Origin: Helopsaltes ochotensis
Taxonomy: Eukaryota > Chordata > Aves > Passeriformes > Locustellidae
Direction of reading: 5' to 3'
Assembly (NCBI GenBank): GCA_013400155.1
Contig: VXBM01001304.1
Span: forward strand, 148,767 to 212,766
Length of the DNA stretch: 64,000 bases
In this document: piece by piece, positions 45,501 to 57,900 of the stretch
Layout of the letters: the number at the start of each line of letters is the position of its first letter
Position numbering within the stretch: the stretch's first letter is position 1
Program-made: the position numbers and the translations under genes
Notes under the pieces: generated by a model
Database searches by the model: none
What the model was told of the DNA's origin: nothing
Seen by the model: only the letters and a program-made list of their open reading frames with translations

Positions 45501-48500
45501 TTCCCCTTGTCTTTATCTGCTCTGGGGACAAGTGTGGGAAGCGGAGAAGTGGCATCCAGGGCTGCTGGTGACAAAGTCCCTTTTCAAAGGATGTTGTTCA
45601 GCTGTTATTACCAACTCTCGCCAAGTGGAATTGAGACATGAAGTAGATTTGTGCCCAAGATAATGGCGTTTATTAGACAAGCTATTGAGGAGAAAACAAA
45701 AGCTAACAGTGGAGAGCCACTAAGAGCAACGCCTAAAGAGAATCCATCACGAATACAAAGAGAAGAAGTGCTAATAGTTAGTGCTTCCCATCAATGATTT
45801 GAAACCTCAAGCAGCCCCTTAACGACTCCTGGAGAGTGAAGGTTAGTGTCACCCAGCAAGAGGTGACAAACAGCACCAAGGCGTCCACGCCCTCAAACAA
45901 AGCAGCATCCAACCCCTTCTGCTCTGGGCAGATGTGGCTGAGCATCTCTGCTCCAGGGTGGCAGCCCTCAGCTCGCCCATGACCCTTCTCCTCACCTGTA
46001 GCAGCCTCAGTTACACTACGAGACACAACAACTATGCTGCATGCTCATAATGCACACAAGGATGCTCCAGAGCAAGGATCCCAGGAGGACTGCACTCCAC
46101 ATCCTGGACGGCAAGGGAGGGGAATTCCATCTCTGCACCCCCCTGCAGACACCAGGCCCCTTTTGGTAAAGCCCCATGGGAAATGCCTTGAAAATCATGG
46201 GTCCATCTAGATTGTCCTATTGGAGACCATCCCCTTCTTTCCTCACCAAGGGAGACATGCTTCTGCAAAACCTGCCAATAAAAAAATGCATTTTTAATGG
46301 GAATGAAAGTCTTCCATAGGATCTTCACTGGCATGCTGGTTCACTGCCAGCCAGCCCAAGCCCCTGGTGAGATTAGCCGGAGCTTGGCACAATGCTCACA
46401 CCCTGAGGCACAGCTGAGATCTTTGGGAAAACACAACAGAGATCATGGCTGCTAAACAACAGCTTGTCTGGGTCCTTGCCGATTTCTACTTTCCCATTTC
46501 CAGCCCAGACAAACAATATAGGAAGCCCCCAAATCCCTAGCCTTGAGGCCAGCCCAAAGAGATCACCAATTTCACACCCAGATCTCTTCATCCCCACCCT
46601 CCCCTCCTTCTCTCAAGGGCCGGGCTGGGGCAGCAGCACAGGGTGATGTGGAGGAGGGTGAGCCAGGCGAGAGCATGAGGGCAGCCCAGAAGCTCCTGAG
46701 AAATTTATTGCTTGTGACACGCTGTCAAAGCGAGGCGCGTCTCATTAGTCAGAACCGAAGCAAATGAGAGGGCTCCTTAGCCAATTAAAAATTAAATAAC
46801 TAAGGAAGGGATGCTCCGTGGGGCTCACCACCTCCCCTTCGGCCCTGCTGGCGAGTGGGAAACCCAAGGCAAGATGTAACACAAGTCTGAGTCACAGCTC
46901 CTCCCCTTCCCAAGATGGTGAATTCCCCACTTCCAGCGAGCAGCAGCAGCTGGGAGCAGCCAACGAACACCACAGCCTGGCTGGATCTGGCACAGCCAGA
47001 TGGAAAACAACAAGCTTGAGGAGCCACACCTGACACTCAGGGAGTTGGAAAAGGAAATACTTCCTTTCACAGCCCCTGGAGCATTTTGTTTCCCAGCTCT
47101 TGTAACAGAGCTCATTGACTCCTCTGAGTGTCATTCTCTGCTAAAAAATTCTATTTTTAACAGCTTTACTTTTTAAAATGACGTGGTTTCCCCCTGAGGG
47201 TTAAGCTAAGCAGGCACATGATTTTTTTGTTCGTTTTTCTTTGTTTTTTTTTCCTCCAAGATTTATCAGCCATTGGAGTAGAGGGCATTACAACTCTTCT
47301 CCAGCTTGGCAGCAACAACTCTCTGGAGTTTTACACTGCCCTCTTCCACGCCCACCTCCTTGCAGCATCGAGGAGCAGGAGAGCCCATCCCAGACCCCAC
47401 ACACAGGTGAAGGGACCATTTTGAGCAGGCACGTATGGACAAAGTTCAGTTTCCCCATCACAAGCCAGCTTGAAATTTTACAAGAGCACAGAGGTACCTG
47501 TTAGCAGCAAACATCCCAGCTCTCCACATTCCAAATGGGCACAGGAGGAGCCTGGGAGCTGCAGACAGACCCATGCGTGTTAGATTGGTAGGGGCACCTG
47601 AGCAGAAAACAGGTCTCACCTCCCAGGGGAGGCACCCTGAGAAGAGCCCTCTCTCCTCCACCCATACAGGACCCAGTGAGGGAGGAAGCGACCCCAGACC
47701 CAAAGGATGCCGTGCCCAGGAGAGACCCCTGCCCAGGGCAGACAGGGACATCCCCTCTTCCCACAACACTCCCAAAATGCACCCCTTAAAAAACAGCACA
47801 GACCTGAAAGATGAGCCCAACCCAGCAGCATTTCCCAAATCAAACAACAAAGAAGGAGCTGTTCGTTGCAGGTTTCCCTTACGCTGCAAGTCCTGATTAA
47901 TCCCCACAGTAAACACAAAGGAAGAAACCCACCCTAAGGAGATGCTGTCTGTTTAAAGGCATAAATGGATGCTAAAAGTAGACAAAGAAGCTGAGCAGAG
48001 GCATGGCAGGTTTGGGAGCAGGAGGGGAGTGCGGAGCAGCCTATGGGCTCCGGTGCGGGAAGAAAGAGCAACGGGAATTCTGCCAGTATGCCCAGCAGCC
48101 CCTAAACCCCTGGAGCCATCCTACAGTCCTTGCAGGGTTTGTCACCCTGGCAGGAGGGGACATGCCCTCACCACCCCCAAAACATCCCAACCCGAACAAG
48201 CTCTTCCCTCCTAGTGGTCCCTGAGGCCAGGCAAGCTGGTTGGGGCCCTCAGGACACAGGCTCTGGGGGAATGGTCAGGCAGCAAAACAACATTTCCTCT
48301 TATGGAAAAGGGCCATGGCCCTGGAACTAACGCCCTGTGCCCAGGGACTAATGCTGCACAAGGCTGGTTTAATGAGAAATGGACATTTGAAGCTTAACAG
48401 CTCTTGCCAGCAGATTCCCCTTCTCTTCCCATTGATGCTGCTTCCCATACGGCACACCCGGCTAATTAATTACAGAGCACAATCCAATCAGTCAGGCCAT

Positions 48501-50693
48501 CCTATTGCAGTTAAAGGCATTTAAGAGATAATGCCATGAAACTCCAGATGGACTGGCCTGACCCCAGACTCTGACACCACTGGGGTGCTCTGGCGATGCT
48601 GTCGCTCCAGCTGATGTCCCGGGTCCAAACAGGATGGGAAAAAACCTTCAGCCTTGCAGTGCTCCCTATGGGCTGGGTTTCTGAGTCCCTGCTGACTTTA
48701 CCAAGAGCTGGGCTGTCCTGGCCCACTGGCACTTTTCCTCAGGGCAACCTGGGCTCGCTTCTGCTGTGGAGTACACACCAGCCTGGCTCAACACAAGCGC
48801 CAGTGAGGGAGATGCCACCTGCCCTACTTCTGGCTCTGAGTTTGCTTTCAGAGTGGCAGAAGGACAAATCTGGAGGCCAGATGCCAGCCCATCTTCTCCC
48901 CACTGCTGCTACACACACCCCACATAGCTTCAGCTGTGCCTGCCTCAGGGTATTGTGCACCACCGATGCACCAGGACAGCCTGATCCCTTCACACCTCAC
49001 CATACAACTCCACTCCACCTACCCACCACACCAAGTACAGAGAGAGGACAACTCCTGCTCACCAGCAGCAGGGACTGGCCTCACTGGAGAGGGGCTTTGG
49101 TGGCAAGTGGATGTAGGAGAGTGGCTAAGGTGATGGGATGCTGTGCAACCGGCCCCTTTACTGTTATTACTGTTGGCACTGTTGTGCTGATCTGCAGATA
49201 GGATGTTCTCAGCTTTGCAGGGATGTCCTAAATCTCCTCCCAGGGCTAAAAGTGTGGGTGTTCTCCCTGCTCAGCAGTTCAGTTATTGGTTGAAGTTAGC
49301 AGACCCCTTTGACCAAGGTGGGTTGCATTAGCTCAGCCCATTTGGTCCTGAATAAGCCACTGAACTTCACAGAGCCCCCAGCAAGAGGTTGATTCAATGC
49401 CTGTCCTCTGTACCACAAGCAGCCTTTGTTTCTTCATCACGCCTATCTGAAGCCCAACCCCATCCATGTATGCCTGGGATCCCTGCTGATTACCAAGCTG
49501 CTCACTGTGAAGGCATTAAAGGAAAAACCCATGGTGCCGGATCCTGAGCATCCTCCCAAAGGACTCAGTGCGGTTATGCTCCTCCGTGCTAGCTGTGTCC
49601 CAGCCCTGATGTTTGATGATGAAAGTGGCTGATTCTGTGATTTACTGATCCTACCCTTGGTTAGTTTTGCCTACCCAGAGTGATGATAAGCTCTTGGATT
49701 TGCAAACATTCTGAGGATTGTGGGTTTAATTTTTTTTCCCCCTTATTGTGTGTGCAAGCATCAAAAGCTCTTAACGCCTTGATCCAAAGCCCAAAGTCAA
49801 GGCGAGGGATATATATCAAGTCTAAATATGTTCTTGTCACAGGTGCCACCAAAAGATTGTTGTAGTTGAAATGAGTGAGGATTCTGCTCTTACTTGGTCC
49901 AGCCCATCTCCCACATCCTTGACCTCCAAGGAGAAGTGAGGAGGACCCTCTGCTCCTCAATCTCACCTCCAAAATGCCTCTCTCAGTGACTCAGGCACAG
50001 TTAACTATGACAAAGGACAGAAAGCCTCCCCTCAGAGCTGCCTTCCCTCAAGCCACCGCCAGCCAGATACCCAGCACTCCTGCATCAGGGCCAGCACCAC
50101 ACAGGTCACCGCACCAGGAGCACCCATATGGTTTTCACCCGAGCAACAACCAAGTTTCACTAGTGCAGATTTGCAAAGGCGGGATGTGACTCTGGCAGGA
50201 CTGGAGCATGGCTATAAGCAAATGGCAGCAGTTACCAAGCACAAGCATGAAGGGGATGATGCCAAAATGACATTAATAACTGGGTCTTCCTGTAAACACC
50301 ATCTCAGCACAACTACGAAACTCACTGTGAATGTCCTCTCACAGTGTCAGAAAAAGACACCAGCAATTAGCAAGGGGGGCTAGAACGTGACTGCTATAGA
50401 TGTGACAGGACAAACCCCACACCTCTAATGCCAACTGTTGTTTTGTGCTTGTAGGAACTGCATGAGGGCTGGCTTGTTGTACCCAGCACCGAAATGAAGT
50501 ACAGCTAAGTCATTATGTCAGACTCTAAAACAAGGAACCCAACTACAATAGCACAACTCCATGACTTCACCAGAAAATCAGGATACCATGTCCCTCCCAA
50601 GGAGCCAGAAGAGATGGGGCCAGTGCTTCTTTAAAACATCTGTCCCATGGTCCCCTGGGAATGAGCACAGAGGAGAGCTCAGCATATCTGGAT
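42511..50693. other. Non-coding host DNA, possible regulatory patches
   Basis: Over 8 kb with no recognised gene or repeat. Patches that look like conserved non-coding DNA by composition and motif content are 44590-44715, 45600-45790, 46690-46805 (CTCATTAG, CCAATTAAAAATTAAATAA) and 48455-48530 (TAATTAATTA, CCAATCA). A 201-codon frame at 48596-49201 has no domain and is probably chance. Confidence 0.5.
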
Positions 50694-50881
50694 AATATAA
50701 AATAAAATAAAATAAAATAAAATAAAATAAAATAAAATAAAATAAAATAAAATAAAATAAAATAAAATAAAATAAAATAAAATAAAATNAAATAAAATAA
50801 AATAAAATAAAATAAAATAAAATAAAATAAAATAAAATAAAATAAAATAAAATAAAATAAAATAAAATAAAATAAAATAAA
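50694..50881. repeat. (AAAAT)n microsatellite, about 37 units
   Basis: The pentamer AAAAT runs in tandem with essentially no interruption for about 188 bases. One ambiguous base (N) at 50789 stands where an A is expected. The purity suggests a young, length-variable locus. The assembled length may not equal the true length. Translated frames across it (repeating Phe-Ile-Leu-Phe-Tyr on minus) are not proteins. Confidence 0.98.
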
Positions 50882-52374
50882 CATCCTTCTTCCTCATTCT
50901 GGAGTGTCCCACACCAGGCTGATTACAGGGTGTGGACATAGAGAAGTCTCATTTTGTGATAGCAATATGGCCATTGTGGGATGCCACAGATGGAGGAGGT
51001 TCTGCTTTCTGATCCAAATCTGGCTCCAGGGGCCAACAACCAGGGCATGGATTGGACAGGAGATGAGGAGACAGATGCTCCGTGCATCCAGCACTGCAGC
51101 CCAGGCAGGGTGGAGACATCCCCCTGGGAGTCAAACACCTTTGCCACAGCTGTTTGCAGAGGGAAGGGGCTTTTCTCCATAGATTCAGAGAACTGAAACT
51201 CTTCAAATACTTGAGAGCTCCTGTAACCATTTCAGGGATTTTGGCAGGAGGAGGGAGGAGAACCTGTTCCATAAGCCCTGAGGCCATCGCACCTCACTTG
51301 CCTAGGAGACAGCCCCAGAGTGCCCTGGTTCAAGAGTAATTCACTCATTCTCAGTTCTCGGAAACATAAACATGCCCCATAAAACGGGGCACATCTCCCA
51401 GTGGCCCTACAAGGACTCTCATGGGAAGCAACTGAAAAGCTGAGATACAAAGTGAGACTGAAAACACATCAGCACCTTGCAGGTCACAGGACGGCATGGC
51501 CTTGCGGTTGTGCTACCAGCCCAGAGCACCCGCTCTGCTCCAAGCCCACAAAAGAACGCACCAGAGAAAGTTCTTAGCCTTCAGCATCCATCTTCCCTTC
51601 CCACAGCTGCAGCACCAGGATCACTGCCGGAGCCTGCACCGTCCCATTTTCTGTACCCTGATATGAACCCTTCCAATTAAACCACTGAACTGTTCCCAGC
51701 TCAGCCTCCCATGCATGAAAACGTCCTGTTATTTTGCACCTGCCAAGAGCTGTGTCCCAGCAGATCTATCTTGAACTGACACTTGAGGATAATTAAACCT
51801 CTCTCTCTCCTCCGTTAGCAGCGCAGCACATAAAAGGAGAGCCCTGGGGCCCTCGAGTCGCTGTTGTGGTGGGTTGCTCCTATACAAGTCGAGGAACATG
51901 AGATGAGACTCAGTTTTTTAATAGAGACATGGGCAAGGGAGCAGGGGGCCAGCTTGGCAATTTGCCTTAATTTAGCAGGGGAGCAGGAAACGTACAGGCA
52001 GCTCCCCTAGCTGGGCAGATCCTCTGATGAACAGAGAGCTAGAAACAAAGTGTCTGGGATCAAATCCCTGTTGTTGCTAAACCTGGAGTGTAATCCGTCA
52101 TGGAGCCAGCAGTCCCTAAGGACCCAGCTGTGATGTTCCAGGCACCCTTGTCATCTCCTCTAGCTTTAGTCCGAGCAAGGACTGCCTTCCATTGCCCCCA
52201 CCGGCACCACTGGGGGCCAGGTGCCCCACAGCATCAGCCCAAAGTTGGCCGGTTTCGGGGAGCAGGTGGCAAGATGGGAACCTGTCACCACACGCCACAC
52301 TGCCTATCTCCCGCGCCAGCTGCCTGAGGTTGCTGGATGCATCCAACCTCAAAGCCGAGCTTCGATCGGGGCGG
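50882..52374. other. Non-coding host DNA before the CpG island
   Basis: No gene or repeat family recognised. CpG content begins to rise near 52240. Confidence 0.6.
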
Positions 52375-52698
52375 TTTTGAGGTTGGCACTGAGCATCTGC
52401 CGTCGCTCCGAGCTGGGCCTCCAGCCCCTCGGGGCATTGGGGGGCCCAGAGCGCGGCGACCCTGTCTCTGCCTGCCCCACGGAGCTCTTCGCGCCGGGGG
52501 AGCCCTTCACTCCGCGGGGGGGACGCTTCCCTCATCTCAGCCCGTTGCGAGAGGATGGAGTCCCACTTGCCGAGTGATGCGCTGCAGAGCCGCAGGTCCC
52601 CAGGGATCATGGGTGTTCCCCCTGTCTCCGGGGGGATGTATATTCTCCCCCCACTTCTCTCCCATTCCGCTGCCCCCGATCCCCTCCGCCGCCGTTAC

Positions 52699-52817
52699 CT
52701 GCGCGGGCTGGGGCGGCGGTCGGGCGGGACGCGCCGCGCTGCAGCTGGGCTCGACTCCCCGGGGCTCGGCGCATCCTCCGCCGCTCGGGAGGGCTCGGCC
52801 GGGCTCCCTCGCCCCGC
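52699..52817 (-). other. Candidate first exon, minus strand, cut by gap
   Basis: Reading on minus out of the gap, the GC-rich sequence ends in GCGCAG followed by GTAACGGCGG, a good donor. All three frames are open up to it. One contains an ATG at about 52777 that would give about 25 Arg/Ala/Pro-rich residues before the splice, but 5' untranslated sequence is just as likely. The exon's start would lie in the gap or beyond. Whether it joins the 37473-37644 exon candidate is unknown. Confidence 0.35.
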
Positions 52818-52992
52818 NNNNNNNNNNNNNNNNNNNNNNNNNNNNNNNNNNNNNNNNNNNNNNNNNNNNNNNNNNNNNNNNNNNNNNNNNNNNNNNNNNN
52901 NNNNNNNNNNNNNNNNNNNNNNNNNNNNNNNNNNNNNNNNNNNNNNNNNNNNNNNNNNNNNNNNNNNNNNNNNNNNNNNNNNNNNNNNNNNN
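52818..52992. other. Assembly gap (175 N)
   Basis: An unbroken run of 175 N lies inside the CpG island. The true length may differ. Open frames drawn across it are artefacts. Confidence 0.99.
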
Positions 52993-53060
52993 CTGTTTGA
53001 CATCTCCTCCAAGATGCACCGCACCCCCCGTAGCTCTCCATCGCTCCCTGGGCGGCTGGG

Positions 53061-54705
53061 TGTTCCCAGCAGCTGGACCCAGTGATGGCCCTCGTCCCCC
53101 CTGCAGAGCCCGTTTTAGTGAGCGCGTTTGTCCACTCATCCAGAAAATTCTTATCCCACTGGCTGAGTTTGCTTTACCCCTTCCCAGGGCTGCAGGGAGT
53201 GGAGCTGCCAAGGGCTCGGCACACCAGACCCTGTCCAGGAGAAAGCTATGAACCCCTTTCCTAAAGCTGACACCCTGCCACACTTCTGCCTCAGATATCA
53301 TCGGATGTTTTCATTTTCTCCTGCCAATATTGTCCTCATCCTTATTCAAGCGGGAGCCGAGGCTTGCAGCTCTGTGGCTTTTAATCAAAACTGGAATTCT
53401 CTTCACACAGTCACTTATCTTTATTTGTCTTGCCGGAATGAAGCAAGGTGTTTGGTGAGGTGTTTTAGAGCATCCCGGGGTGTGAGTGCATCCCTGCCCC
53501 GAGGGATCTACAGCCGCCACAGCGAGGGCAGGACCCGGGGGCAGGAGCAGGCAGAGATGTTGGCAGCTGGCTCAGGTGTCTAAGGCTGGGATCAGGGTGG
53601 TGGATTTGGGCACTGCAGCATCCCGCAGCCCTGATGCTCGCTGCTTTCCCGCTTGGTGTTTTTCATCAGTGAGCACCATCTGTACCGGAGCCGGCAATTG
53701 TTGTGACCTTTAAGGCTCCATCCAGTGGCCGCTTCCTTCAAATGCTTTTTTGTCTTACTACGATCCCAGGCACGCTGCCAAACTCTAAAAGCACAATGAA
53801 GGCAGGGAACATCTTTCCTCCAGTATCAGAAAGGAGAAACATCACCAAAAAAAACCTGCCCAGATGCCAGGATTTGGTCTAGAATTATTCCTGTTCCATT
53901 AATACTAGACATGAGTGAGATAGGAAAGCACACCTGGTAGGAGGCTTGTAAAGTAATTAATGCATAATGTTAATAATGATCTTCTTATTCCAGCTCTGCT
54001 TATTACCACAAGCTTTGCTTGAGTCCACCATGATGTGCTGCATAAAGCAGATATCTCCTGAATCTGATTTCCTGTTTGGAGATGATCTCTAGCTGAGAAA
54101 TTACCTGCTCTCAAAACTGATTAGAGTCCTCATCAGCAGATTCTTCACCCATCCTTTAGGAAGGCCCTAGAATATCCAGGGAATTGAGAATAATTTCATG
54201 CAGGAGGTAAAATCTGGAGCTGGTGGCTCAGCTGTGTGCCATTCCCAGTGAAAATCCAGACCAAGCAGTGATGGCAGCAGATTCCCAGCCCTAATCCAGG
54301 TGCTCTGAGCTGCCCTGCTCCGATCGGTGAAGCTTTTACTCCTGTGGCACCTTCCAAGCTGGCAGACACCACTGGCTGCCTCTGCTTCATTGCCCCTTCC
54401 ACCCCAAGGACTTTGGGGGGCTGTCCCAGGTGCCAGGTGCCTGCCAGCCCCTGAACAGAGGCAGACTGGTGTCAGCACGCCCTGCCTGCAGGACCAGCGC
54501 TCCCTGCCTTGGGAAACTGGGCCCTCTGAAGTTGCCGGCTGTGCACTGTGCACCCAGTCACCCTGGAAGGAGCCTGACATGGCAGGAGCCTGCTGGCTCC
54601 CACCACAGACCCCTGTAGTTGCAGCTGGCTTTCTGCTCCCTTCACATGGTGGTCTACCTCCATTTGGAAAGGCAATGAGGTATTTTTCCTCCTCTGCTCC
54701 CCATG
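53061..54705. other. Non-coding host DNA
   Basis: No gene or repeat recognised. On the minus strand this would lie upstream of the candidate first exon and may hold promoter-proximal elements, but none can be named. Confidence 0.55.
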
Positions 54706-54985
54706 GTTAAAAAGTGTCTCCTAATTTCCAGCCTACATTAGCCAGTTTAAGCTATTTGTTCTTGTGCCAGAACAGTGTTTTAGCTTAAATGGTTCCTTTC
54801 TGTACCTGATGTTTACTGGCTTGATATATTTATGGAGAGTAATCATATTCCTGTTTTGCCTTTCTTTGCTGGCCTAAACAAGCCAAGTGCTTTCAGCTTC
54901 ATCTTACAAGACAGGCTCTCCATTCTGCCCTGTGCTAATAGCCCTCCTCTGCACCACTCCCAGCAGGAATTCATCTCGCTGGAAG
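54706..54985 (-). mobile_element. Ancient CR1/L3-like LINE relic
   Basis: Read on +, the blocks TTTGTTCTTGTGCCAGAACA, CTTGATATATTTATGGAGAG, GGCCTAAACAAGCCAAG, CTTTCAGCTTCATC, ACAAGACAGG and CCTCCTCTGCACC occur in the order known from the reverse complement of old amniote CR1 3' regions. It is much more diverged than the three copies at 25-39 kb and probably predates birds. Such relics are sometimes kept as regulatory elements. Confidence 0.7.
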
Positions 54986-57900
54986 ATGGGCCACCATGGC
55001 TGTGTGCACCTCCCAGTGCTTGGCACAGCCACCTGTGCCCACCCTGCCTACAACGGTGCCACCTCAAAAAAGGCAACTGCAGCTCCAGGCGTGGTGGTGG
55101 TGCTGCACATCTGCTGGCCTTCCCCCCACCAGACTGTCACCTGGATGAGGTGACACTGACAGGAGACATTGCCTTCTGCCTCAAGCTGGCAGCAGAAAGG
55201 CCAGGTGTTCTTGCACTGAAGAGAACTGGTTTCTCCCCTTTCTGCCACACTGCATTAGTGCACGGGTGGAGCTCTCCTGCAGGGGGTTATAAACTTCCAC
55301 AGCCTTACATGAAACTCAGAGGACGAACAGACTCATCCCACTAAACGCAAGAGGGAGATGGTATCACCATGCTCTGATGGTCACTAATAACTTTACCTCT
55401 CCTGTGCTATTCTCAGCAGAGATAAACTTCCAGTGTCTGATGAGCCAGAACAGAAATATCCAATGGCTTTCTGTTCTTTTCTATTTTTGCTGCAAGCTGG
55501 TTAACCCTGAAATCCAATTACTGCTCATTATTCAGTGGAACTTGGTTCTTATCAAATGGACACACTGCAGGGCTGCTATGCTGACTCCCAGTGCTAATGG
55601 AGCCACAAATTACTCCTGCCACACTCGTGGACCCATAGGTGTGAGCCCGGGGGAACAGCTCCAGCACCCCACACACATGCAGAGCTCCAGGATGCTGGCT
55701 CCTGCATCCCTTCCTGGAGCAGGCAGCCTGTTGCTGCTGAGCACACCGGCTGTGGGATAATGCAACCACACACTCCCCAGAGCTGCACTTGCCTCCCAAG
55801 GCTGGTGAGGCATGTCCTGCTGGAATCACCCTGCCCAGCCACCCGTGGATGCCAAGGGCCAGTCCCACTCCCCGGCATGGCTGAGCCGGCAGCAAGCAGC
55901 CTTTAAACCCCGGGGGTTACGTACGAGCACAGTGTGAAATGCCAGAGGCTGATCCAGGCGCGGCTCGGATTAGCCTGGGAGGCTCGGGGTGCGGGAGAGT
56001 CTGGCTCCCTGCATGAGCACGGGAAGCGGGCGTGCAGCCAAGCCCAAACGCCACCTAATTCGCATGCAGTGCTGAATTCAGCAGGTGGGGAAAGGAAAAA
56101 AAAAAGGCTTTGCAGTTTTCTTTGCTGATTAAAGTCATGGCACAGCAAGTTTCACCTACGTTCGTTAGCAAGAGGGGAGGGAAGGGGATGTTCCCAGCAG
56201 CAGCTGCTGTGATGCTCCCCATGCTCCCCAGCACAGAAGAGGCCGTGGGCATAGATCAAACCTCCTGCCTGTGACCCCGTGCTCCCCGGGCTGGATGCAG
56301 CCCCAGAGCCTTGCATCCATCTTCCTCTCTGGCATGGCCTCAGGGACAGTTTCTCTGGTCAGCTTATCTTAAATAAGCTCCACAATAGTCTCCTTTTCTT
56401 TCAGATGGTCAGTCAGTCCTTCTAAAAGACAGTTTAAGCTAATCCCCCGCGGAGAGAGGTGATGGGAATGGCTGGGGATACTCCCACTGAGGCGTCCTGC
56501 CTGCCACACTTTCTGGCACTCACTGCTGCAGCATCGCTGGGTTGCTGGTGAGCCCTGCCAAGCCCTGCCTGCTGCTCCCTCCCTCCCCACCTCTCCCTGC
56601 CTGCAATATCCACCCTCAAGTTTCTCTTCAACCAGACCAGTGAGCGATCCAGTGGGGATTCAGACCTGCCATGGGCACAGAGCCCATTACAGTGACACAA
56701 AGCCCCGGACCAGTGTTCACTTGTTTGTTCTCACCACAGAGCTGCTGCTGTTGGCTCTTCCCTGTTTTCCCTGGCTGCAGCAGCCTTTTATTCATTGCAC
56801 TGGCCTCCCGTGCCCTTCAGAGAGGTGCTCATGTGAAGTGCCATCCACTTACACCCGAGGTTTTGTGGCTGCTGGCAGGAGGATGGGAGCAGCATGATGG
56901 ATGCTTGGGGAGGATCATCCCCAGCCAAATTTCAGCTCCTCCACCCAGTCCTCTGCTTCCACTTCCTACCGCTTTATCAGCTCCAGTTGTCCTCACTACA
57001 GCTGATTAATTCCCTGTGCCATCCTCCCAGTTGGTTAAAGGAATTAGCACCCTGGGAACAACACCAGGGATACCCAGCGGTGGTCCCCCCTCCATTACAG
57101 GGAATTCGTCCACACCTGCTGTGTATCCACAAGAACAAAAGCCTTCAAGGTGGCACTCTGAGCTCCTGTAGGACACAGCACCTCCTCTGGGCCCAGGTCT
57201 GGTCCTCACTCTCCAGCCCTGGCTTAGCTTCCTTCTGCTCCAGCCAAAGGCAGAGCATCCCAGGGATCTGCTGGAGGGGAAGGAGACAAAGAAACCAATG
57301 CAACCCCGTAAGTGAAAGATTAAACATAATGCCGAGTAAATTAATATACAAGAAGGGAAGGCAGGTTTTAAATTAACTCATTATACAGCCTGGCTTTTCC
57401 AACCCATTTATTTATCCCATAGGTCCTGCAGCTTCATATGGAAAATGGCTTCTGCTTGACTGCTATCAGAGCCCGAATGCAGCGTGCTGTGGCTGCGCGG
57501 CGGCCGCCCGAGGCTGGCAGGCGACACCTGAGCGTGCCCACAGAGATGTGCGGGGACGGGTAATTGCACATGCAAAACGTTCGGCTGTGACAGCAAACAG
57601 GACGATTGAGCAGAGAAATGGGAATCCATTTCCATGCACAATTACCTGGGGAGGGCTAAACCACGGCTCCGGGAGGCAACTGAGACAGGTACCCCCCCCC
57701 ACCTCCCCCGCCCAGAGTGCTGGATGTGCCATGTGAGAGCCGCCTCCTCTCGGTGCCTGCCTGTTTCCCTGGGGAGCAGGGCACTGCCATCCTCCCAGGA
57801 ACCGGGAACGCTGTGCCGAGCTGGATGAGGCCGGTGCTTATTACTGGGTTAGTCTGATTACGGAGCAGACGCCTTATTGAACAAGCTGTTCTTCGGGGTG

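Larger units (their letters stand above)
52375..53060. promoter_or_regulatory. CpG island with assembly gap, likely promoter
   Basis: CpG-dense sequence (52375-52817) runs into a gap and continues more weakly afterwards. GC-box-like strings (GGGGCGG, CCGCCGCC) are frequent. Such islands commonly hold a promoter and first exon, and in bird short-read assemblies they often drop out as gaps. A minus-strand donor at 52697-52698 suggests transcription on minus. The gene is unknown. Confidence 0.65.

Noticed and set aside
48596..49201. 201-codon plus-strand frame
   Set aside because: Hydrophobic and proline-rich patches without family motifs; it overlaps other frames and shows no promoter or splice support.
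50567..50939. Minus-strand frames rich in repeating Phe-Ile-Leu-Phe-Tyr
   Set aside because: Translation of the (AAAAT)n microsatellite, not a protein.
52337..53301. Long open frames on both strands (up to 304 codons) across 52.3-53.3 kb
   Set aside because: They run through 175 N, which cannot contain a stop. The real parts are GC-rich and open in most frames.
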